DNA of 64,000 nt from Durusdinium trenchii (Eukaryota; Sar; Dinophyceae; Suessiales; Symbiodiniaceae), in contig CAXAMN010001447.1 in the NCBI GenBank assembly GCA_963970005.1, positions 687,203-751,202 of the forward strand, given 5' to 3'. Positions 57,211-64,000 of the stretch are shown piece after piece (within the stretch, counting starts at the first letter, position 1; each line of letters begins with the position of its first letter). Both the position numbers and the translations under genes were made by a program. The notes beneath the pieces are model-generated. The model worked only from the letters and a program-made list of their open reading frames with translations. It was not told the origin of the DNA and ran no database searches.

Positions 57211-57639
57211 TATTATATAGTCTTGGGCTTCCAGGGTATAGGAAGTTGTATGAAATTGTGGGAGCCTCCATGTCCAATATGTTCCGTTGGTACATGTAGC
57301 ATTCTGTGTCTGACAGTGTTTGTATGTTTGTTTGATTGTTTGCTTGTTTGCATTCTGCTCGAGTACCGCACTGAGAACCTATACACACAGCAAATACATG
57401 CAAACTATCTCTCATTGCAAAGACATGTTCGGGAAATCACTTCTTCAGCATACTTGCTGGGCCATGTAGTTCTTTCCCTTAGTCCACCAACCCCAAATAC
57501 CGTGAGTGGCGTCAGTGATTCATCGATCCGTCAAAAAGACACACGTCGGGCGTACCGGGCGTACCGTTCGTCGTTTACAGCAATCGTAGCATTCTTTTGC
57601 CCCCATCAATTCATGACCTCCCGTATACTATCCCTGTAG

Positions 57640-57741
57640 CCTACAAGTCCAAAGATCCAGTAGAGTCTGGTCGACTTGACCTCCTTAAGTAGTGTAATCA
57701 TCTGATCAACTCCAGTAAAATGAGGTCATTGACATGTAGGG
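57640..57741 (+). mobile_element. DX14 element
   Basis: CCTACAAGTCCAAAGATCCA, ACCTCCTTAAGTAGTG, CTCCAGTAAAATGAGGTCAT, closing GACATGTAGG. ACTATCCCTGTAG lies just outside, echoing the outer ACTATCCCTA of the 5.6-kb copy. Confidence 0.75.
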
Positions 57742-57750
57742 TATGGAGGT

Positions 57751-57768
57751 CTTCTGTGGGGGGGGGGG
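57751..57768. repeat. poly-G run
   Basis: A run of about 10-12 G. The length may be unreliable. Confidence 0.8.
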
Positions 57769-58852
57769 CGAGCTGTCTTCGTAGCCTCCAGCTCAACTTC
57801 GCTCGCATGTCTCACGGCTGTCTTAACCGCCCAGGTTCACACAGCTGAGCTTGAGCTTTGAGATCGCCCAGGCGAAGGATAAGTTGCCTGGGAAGACAAT
57901 CTACGCACATGTTTCAGTCAAAAAAACACGTGTTCAAAGTTCAAAGAGGAAACCTAGGAGAAATTGGTGATCCACAGTCGAGTCTGTGTCTTGAAAGGAC
58001 ACTTGAATGAGATTTGAGGCACAGTCAAAATTCATGACGTGTGATCGTTGCATCTGTAAGTTTGCGAGTCCAGTATGGTTTCCCAAAATTTTGGACATCG
58101 AACCATTCACCAACATGCACATGTGAGTCCCCCTATCCAATCCTTTCCCAATGAACAGAACATTCACACAGCACCCCCCCCTCGTTCCCCTCCGTCCCTC
58201 TCTCCCTGGAGACTCCATCGAATCCCCTGGAGGCTCCCTCCCGGGCGGTTCGTCTACCACTCGTCATGCCAAGGTGCCCTCACCCAAGAGCAGCACCCGT
58301 GTGCCCTCGCGCTCTAGGCCGAAGACGGCCCGGAGCCGCCCAGGACTGAGGCGAAGACGGCACACCGCAGCTAGTGGTCGGCACCGTCGAAGCACGGGGT
58401 TTTGGGGGGCAGGTGCGGCTTTTGAGGTGGGGGAACTGATTCCGATGGACCAGGCAAATTGACACATCTAGTCCGTGAATTGAAAAGCAGCTGTTGTCGT
58501 TCCAAGCAACTGCAAGTGATAGATGTTCTGATATGTTGTGATGATTTGGTCCGAAAAAAAAGAGCGTTCAGTCAAGATCCTTAAACATGTGCTGTATTTC
58601 CCCAAGGTAGGACGTCTCTCTAACATCAGCAGCACAATGCTGGTGGATGTCAACAGGGACCTTGCCCTCCAAGCTACAGTTCAAGTGGAAAGTCTTCCAG
58701 TATCTCCAGTTCAGTGAAAAAACCGCCAACTGGCTACAGGCGGTTGATGTTCGGAGCATGCGCGGATGTGGCAAAATGGGAAATCATGGGAACCCCACAG
58801 GTAAACCTCTCAACAAACCACAGAAACTGGTAAACCCAAGCCGTATTGAAGT

Positions 58853-58981
58853 CGAAAGACATCCAAAGACTTACTTTTATCTACTTTTCCTGAATGAATC
58901 TGAGATATCTGAGTGAAGTAAGGGCATTCCCTAAATTAGCTCCCAAAAGACAAGTCTTTGTAATACTCTTGGACTCCCAGG
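58853..58981 (+). mobile_element. DX6 element, worn
   Basis: GAAGTCGAAAGACATCCAAA at the left, then GTGAAGTAAGGGCATTCCCT, AAAGACAAGTCTTTG and the right end TTGGACTCCCAGG. The left boundary is uncertain. Confidence 0.55.
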
Positions 58982-59565
58982 ACAAGTGGTATCTCCAAGC
59001 ACTTCCTGCCCAACGTTGATCCTCCTCGTGCCCCTCACCGCCCCGGGGGAACCTTCGTAGCTCACTTGCCACGGAGTAGTAATGGCCTCCAAGCGCCCCC
59101 TAGCGATGCCCTCCATGCTCCCTCCGGCTTCTTAGCTGAACGTCTCCGGCCTCACGCCGCCCGGCTCGTCCGCTTTCCGCTTCATCCTCCCCGGCCGCGG
59201 AGAGACCGTTGGGTCCTTCGGGCCCGGGCCCAGCAGCTTTCGTTCTGAACTGGGAGGAACAGAAGAGACCTGTTTGCTATCATAGACCTGGGATGACCTG
59301 GGTTCTTCGGTCTCTGACAGGTTCTGAAGCCTGCATTCAATCGCCAAAGGACCCGAAAGATGGCTCAAACCTAAAAGATGGCTCCCTCTCCTCAGTGGCT
59401 GGACGTGGATATAAGGAGACGGACACCCCGCCTTCCTTCTCCTTCCTTCCTTCCTTCAATTGGAACGGCACCCCGGCATGGTTGGTTTGCCTTTTTGATA
59501 TTCTTTTTGAAAGGCCTCTTTGGGGGGTATGGTTCAGAGTGGGCGGGCAACGGGTAGTGGGCTTG

Positions 59566-59591
59566 CTTCAAGGCCACGTGTGGCCTTGAAG
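59566..59591. repeat. perfect 11-bp stem-loop
   Basis: CTTCAAGGCCA and TGGCCTTGAAG around a CGTG loop. It could act as a hairpin in RNA on either strand. No gene adjoins it. Confidence 0.8.
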
Positions 59592-59796
59592 GTGAGTGGA
59601 CTGGTGCAGCTAATCCAAGCCGAAACAGTTGAACAGCAGTGCTTTTCGTCAGTGCATTCAATCGAACGGCCTGGTCTTAAGCCTTAAGCATGCCTGTCTC
59701 CCACTCGTATTTCACCCGGAATGGTGTCGGGGAGTCTCAAATCTGAAAGAAGAAAACGCTGATAGAACAAAATATCAATAACTTATAACTGAAACT

Positions 59797-59888
59797 AGAG
59801 ATGCTCTCTCTTCAAGAAATGGTTCATGTATGTTATATATAAGTTAACATACATGCATGAATCGTTTCTCCAAAGAGAGAACATCTCT
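59797..59888. mobile_element. 92-bp TIR element (singleton)
   Basis: AGAGATGCTCTCTCTTCAAG on the left and AGAGATGTTCTCTCTTTGGA on the opposite strand. The pairing continues through AAAYGGTTCATG and CATGTATGTTA almost to the centre. Confidence 0.8.
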
Positions 59889-60423
59889 TGTTCCAGCCCC
59901 CCCTGTCACTTCCTTCGACCAAACACCCCTCCAAAATCCCAGCGGCCCAACCCAATCCCGGCGACCGAACCTGAACACCTCGATCCCGAAAAAAAACACC
60001 TCGGACCCGGTCGCTTCAGGGGACCTCCTCGTCGCCACATCGCCCGCGGGACCCGTCGCTTCGAGGGACGAGCGTCTCGGACGAGCGTCTCGCGGGTTGA
60101 GGAGTGTGGGTGGCGATGTGTTGAAGTTGGCTTTTGATGTTGTGATGCCTATGTGCCCCAAATCCTATCTACAATCGGATCCATGTGCCAATAGGTCTCA
60201 ACATGGGGATGAAATTGGGCTTGTCATGCCTACGTCCCAAATGCCGATCGTGGGAGGGGACTCAAGTATTATACCGTTATACCGTTATACCTTTGAAATT
60301 GCAGGATATGTCCCATTTGTGATGGGATCCACATTAGAAAATTTAGTCTCCACATTAGGACTTAGGATCCACCTCCCCTCTCCAGTTGTGTGGTTACCAT
60401 CTCCCATACCAGTACCAGCGGTG

Positions 60424-60454
60424 CTTTAGCAGCTTCAGTGGATGGCTGCTAAAG
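60424..60454. repeat. 10-bp stem-loop
   Basis: CTTTAGCAGC and GCTGCTAAAG around an 11-base loop. No gene adjoins it. Confidence 0.6.
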
Positions 60455-60739
60455 TGGCCCATGTCACCCTCAGCTGGTAGCCTCACCTCTGCGGTCCCCT
60501 TTGAGGCTTTTCCTCTTAAGTGATATGCTTTGCCGTGTTCTGAAAACGCCGGGTGGTGGATCCACTTCAGTTGGTCCATGAGCTACGGCTAGTTGCTGTC
60601 GCTTTGAGGTGGCAAGCCACGGAGCGGCGCAGTTGGTCTGTTCGCTGCAAAGAGATGCAAAGAGTCTCTGAAAGAAATCTGAGCCAAAGGCCTTCTTGGT
60701 CCGTGCATCGAACACGCGGAACACGAGGGAGTGATTGGT

Positions 60740-60781
60740 CCGTGAGACCCCGTGAGACCCCCGTGAGACCCTGTGAGACGG
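60740..60781. repeat. CCCGTGAGA tandem, four units
   Basis: CCGTGAGACC units of 10-11 bp. Confidence 0.85.
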
Positions 60782-62220
60782 GGGAGTGCGTTGACAAAAA
60801 TGCAGCGGTTCCGGGCGAAATGGGTGATCATGAGTGATCAGTAGCAAGCAATCAGCCTCAAACCAAACACCTATTAGATAAGTCTCTCTTCTCATCTGAG
60901 CTCTGGATGCGAAAATATCCTGACATGTCCCCACGCCATCGATGAGATGAGGAACTCGTTTGATAGTGGGAATGGTGCGGCCATGAAATATGTAGCCAAA
61001 TGAAGCCAACTCCGTCGAACTCCGTGACCAGGCACTGACGTGACCAGCCACCTGCAACGTACCCGTAACACACCCATCATTTAATGTCATAAGGGTTGTG
61101 ATCTATGGATGGTATAAAATAGACCCCAAGGGCCCTGCACGCGCGTCCCGGTGACACAGAGGACCCCAATGCGCGACCACGGGGCCGGCCCGGACTGGCA
61201 CAGCTTTTCTTTTGTGGAGGACCATGCACAGGTGCTGTGGCCTGAAAAACAGCGACCCAATGCCACACACTCCAGCATGAACACACCTGCACCCACATAG
61301 TATATGTATTTGTGTAATTAAATTCATAATTAAGCTGATATTCAATTGCTGTCTCCTAAAATCTGCCAATCATCTGCATCTCATCTGCGTCCCAACGCTC
61401 CCACGAACGCCACCGGTCCGGAGGGGATCGGGCGCACCTGAGTGGAGTCCTCGGCGGGTCCGGGGAACCCGCAACAACAACCCGCCCGCTGAACGGTTCG
61501 GGGAACCGGCAGTTGGGTTGGGCGATGTTGGCCGGTCTTCTCCACAAACCAGGTGTCGTGTCCGGGTAAGAAGTTCAGGGTCTAGCCCCGAACGCTCACG
61601 TTCTGGTCTTAGACGTCTGTTGGCCACTCTTTCGTGTGGGGACCCTCTTTCGCCATGTCTCCTCCAAACCCGCTCGGCTCGCTCGGGTCGCTCGCTGGTC
61701 GGTCGCCGATCGATCGGCTCACCGATTCGAAACGCCACCGAGCCGAAGCAGCCGGAAGCTGTGCCGGGCCTGGGACCCTGACCGATGTGCTTGGAAATTG
61801 TAATGATGGACCTGTCGTGTTGAAGCACCTGTCGTGTTTGGCCTGTCTTTGGTTCGTATAGTAACTAGATCTGTCAAGCTGCCGATGACATCGACTCGTT
61901 TGAAACACACGTCGGGAGGGCTGCTTTTGGGGCTACCCAGGGCTGTTTTGGGCGACTGAGACTTGATCCCAATCTAGGTATAGACATAAGGCCATCTGAA
62001 ATGGTCCTTGGGAGCCATGATCTCAAACATGAGACAAGCAAAACTACTGGAGGAGAAGGAGGAGGACGGCCAGATGAATCCCTGGTTGAAAAACAAACAT
62101 CACTGGAAACGCACCAGGGGATTCCCAAACCGGCCTGTAGTTCAATGCTTGAACTCATCCAACCAAGCAGCCTGTAGTGCCCGGGCGCTTTCTCACGCTT
62201 CTTCATGTGAAAACATCACC
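60782..62220. other. non-coding stretch, no gene recognised
   Basis: The GC-rich part 61390-61790 is open on both strands. No repeat family or gene is recognised. Confidence 0.45.
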
Positions 62221-62222
62221 TA

Positions 62223-62302
62223 CCAGCACCTTCCAACAGGTCACCACCTGCCACTCTTAAGTCTCCAAAAGCTACCAGAGGAGACCTGTTGGAAGGTGCT
62301 GG
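62223..62302 (-). mobile_element. DX1 element, best TIRs
   Basis: CCAGCACCTTCCAACAGGTC at the left and its exact complement at the right, TA on both sides. The body CCACCTGCCACTCTTAAGTC is reversed relative to the 44.69-kb copy. It is the cleanest DX1 inverted repeat. Confidence 0.9.
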
Positions 62303-62356
62303 TAGTGTGACCTACCAAGAATAGCTCTTCCAACATGCGACCATGGATCGTCTCGC

Positions 62357-62515
62357 CACTCCATGGGACTGGAATAGTTACCTGCATTGGGGTGGTTGAA
62401 GAGGGGTCAATGTATGTGAATACTTAGACACTCCATGCCTATCATATATGCCGCCCCGTTGACCTCTGGCACCACCCCAATGTAGGTGAATATGCCAGTC
62501 CCATGGAGTGTCTGG
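62357..62515. mobile_element. two DX2 copies head to head
   Basis: CCACTCCATGGGACTGGAAT, TACCTGCATTGGGGTGG on the left pairs with CCACCCCAATGTAGGTGAAT, CCAGTCCCATGGAGTG on the right over about 40 bp. In the middle, AGACACTCCATGCC is the shared outer end of the two copies. Confidence 0.75.
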
Positions 62516-63063
62516 GATATGTCAGTCCCATGGATGTCGTGTCAAGGGAATACACACCCCGATCTTCGCACACCTCCCAGACCGAGGCACACTTCCTTCT
62601 CCCGGCGCTGCCAGAGTGGCGAGCGCATGGCCAGCAAGAGCGGCCTACGTGCGAAGCAAGGGGCTGAGACGCAGTTGCACCAGTGGATGTTCCCGGGGGG
62701 GTGGGTATAAGGTTTCACGGTGCGTCATGTTGAGATACGTCATGTTGAATGGTGTTTTCTTCAAGTGGTTAGAGCTTGCAAAAAGTGTTCTACCTAGCGC
62801 TTCCAGTCTGGGTGTCCAGTCTGGTGACCTTTTTCAGCAGTGTAGGGGCCCGTCCATTGGTAACCCCGAGCGGAAGCAGCTGGTAGGTGTTGCTTTCATG
62901 GAATTTTCAGGGATGGGCTCAGGCTCGAGCGCGGTGGACTTCGGCTTGCTCGTGGACTGGCGTCCACCTGTGAGGATCTCAACGGACCCTCCTGCACGAA
63001 GGGGGTCGAAGCCTCTAGTTCACAAGGGTTTGGGGCCCCTCAAAACCCTCCAGCTCCTTCAAA

Positions 63064-63121
63064 GGGGTCACCTGGCTGGCCCCAGCCCACGACCTACATG
63101 GACCTCCAGCCAGGACACCCC
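63064..63121. mobile_element. DX15 element
   Basis: GGGGTCACCTGGCTGG on the left and CCAGCCAGGACACCCC on the right. GGCCCCAGCCCACGACC inside is shared, reversed, with 32.63 kb. Confidence 0.7.
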
Positions 63122-63144
63122 GAAAGAAGGTCCAGGCTTGTTTA

Positions 63145-63250
63145 CCCGACTGAAGTCCAAAGACTATAGGTTGACCGGCTGAAGTAAAGGAAGTTCCCTT
63201 TCAGGTCCCCTAGTCAGACCATTCTTTTTTATTGTCTTTGACTGTCAGGG
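63145..63250 (+). mobile_element. DX6 element
   Basis: CCCGACTGAAGTCCAAAGAC, TTGACCGGCTGAAGTAAAGG, TTTCAGGTCCCCTAGTCAGA, CCATTCTTTTTTATTGTC, closing GACTGTCAGGG. TTTA on both sides (4-bp target duplication). It is the best consensus copy. Confidence 0.75.
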
Positions 63251-63631
63251 TTTATCTTGTCTTGTTTTCGGGCGCGGATCCTTGGTTTTTTGTTCCTTTT
63301 CATTCCCTCCAGTCGTTCCGAACAACGGTCCGAACCGCTCGCGCCAGGTCCAGCTTGCGGTTCGGTCGCTCCGGAGCGCATCTCGCAACCGACTCCTGTC
63401 CCGCCTGTGACCGCGAGAGGGACTCGACGACCTGCGCCTGCGACTCGGAGTCCACGCGAGTGGGACGAAGGAGGGGACTGGCAGAAGAAGCATCATGCTT
63501 CAAATGACGTGGCGGTCGTTGAATCGTTGGTTGGTCTTTCACAGTGCCAGGTCCTTCTCCAGGTCTTTGCTTCGAGCCCTCTGATTCTAGATCCCATATA
63601 ACTATATTCCAGCTGCTTCCGTTCGGGGTTA

Positions 63632-63701
63632 CCAATGGACAACCCTACACTGCTTGTAAGTCACCATTGGACACCCCCCATTGGAAGCGCTAGGCGCTAG
63701 G
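63632..63701 (+). mobile_element. DX9 element
   Basis: CCAATGGACAACCCTACACT, CACCATTGGACACCCCCCAT, TTGGAAGCGCTAGGCGCTAG then G. TA on both sides. It is shorter at the left than the 50.8-kb copy, and GCGCTAG is doubled. Confidence 0.7.
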
Positions 63702-64000
63702 TATATAATATACGATATTATACAACCATCCTTCTCAAGTAGTAATATATGGAACACAACGTCCAAGAATCTGAGACCTTCTAAGACTCAAAGATTGAAC
63801 ACAAACTGCGTAGTTACATTTCAAGTATACATTGTTCTCTTGAATGTAACTCAAAGTTTGTCGTGAATTTCGATTGTCCAAACATTGGACGGTTGTTACA
63901 ATTTCTGATGGCTTCCAACCCTACTGAGCACTTGTCATCCGTCCACTTCGTAACAGCAAAATGATGTCCAACTGCCAGCTTCTTCAGTTCGTGACCTTTT

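Larger units (their letters stand above)
56910..57236 (+). mobile_element. DX6 element carrying two nested elements
   Basis: Ends CCCTAGAAGTCCCATA and CTTGGGCTTCCAGGG, flanked by TATA on both sides (4-bp target duplication). With two inner blocks set aside, the rest runs AAGACTAT, TTTGACCGACTG, AAAGGAATGTCC, GGGTCACCTAAAGACAATTC, TTATATAGTC, which is the DX6 order seen at 63.15 kb. Confidence 0.85.

Overview
Nuclear DNA of a eukaryote, most likely a dinoflagellate of the Symbiodiniaceae/Suessiales type (inference, about 0.7). The clues are one intronless gene for a plastid-type mTERF-repeat protein of the kind expanded in dinoflagellates, about 62 kb with no other convincing gene, no bacterial-style gene packing, and a very dense population of short inverted-repeat elements with CCAGG/CCTGG ends resembling dinoflagellate introner/MITE-like sequence.

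Layout. 1-26.3 kb: non-coding DNA studded with short (60-130 bp) terminal-inverted-repeat (TIR) elements and a few microsatellites. 24.42-24.76 kb: a longer 336-bp TIR element. 26.5-29.0 kb: four different tandem arrays lying end to end (13-, 60-, 73- and 52/53-bp units), followed by a G-poor stretch to about 29.4 kb. 33.1-34.8 kb, minus strand: the single confident gene, an mTERF-repeat protein with an N-terminal nuclease-fold-like block and a predicted signal peptide. 35-64 kb: the densest zone of TIR elements, with nested insertions at 43.05-43.24 kb and 56.91-57.24 kb and back-to-back runs at 47.3-47.8 and 50.8-51.2 kb.

Element families. I use provisional labels DX1-DX16 (mine, not database names), each defined by its end sequence: DX1 CCAGCACCCTCCAACAGG; DX2 CAGACACTCCATGGGACTG; DX3 GATCTTCCAAC; DX4 CCAGGAGTCACAAGACGGGG; DX5 CCCAGACGCTCC; DX6 CCCTGGAAGTCC; DX7 CCTGGAACCCC; DX8 CCAGGGGSCC; DX9 CCAATGGGTGTCCA; DX10 CCAGGACCCT with inner GTCTATTTATAGCCCC; DX11 CTAGGGCTCC; DX12 AGAGGTTGAAGAACCC; DX13 GCTCCAGTCGTACC; DX14 CCCTACAAGTCC; DX15 GGGGTGTCCTGGCTGG; DX16 TTTCCCTTCTTCCAGG. 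None encodes a protein, so mobility would depend on enzymes supplied elsewhere. Where flanks can be read, most show 2-bp target duplications (usually TA), while DX6 shows 4-bp ones. The nested cases show directly that DX4, DX5 and a further element moved into older elements.

Coordinates of TIR elements were read by eye and may be off by a few bases. No computational search was run.
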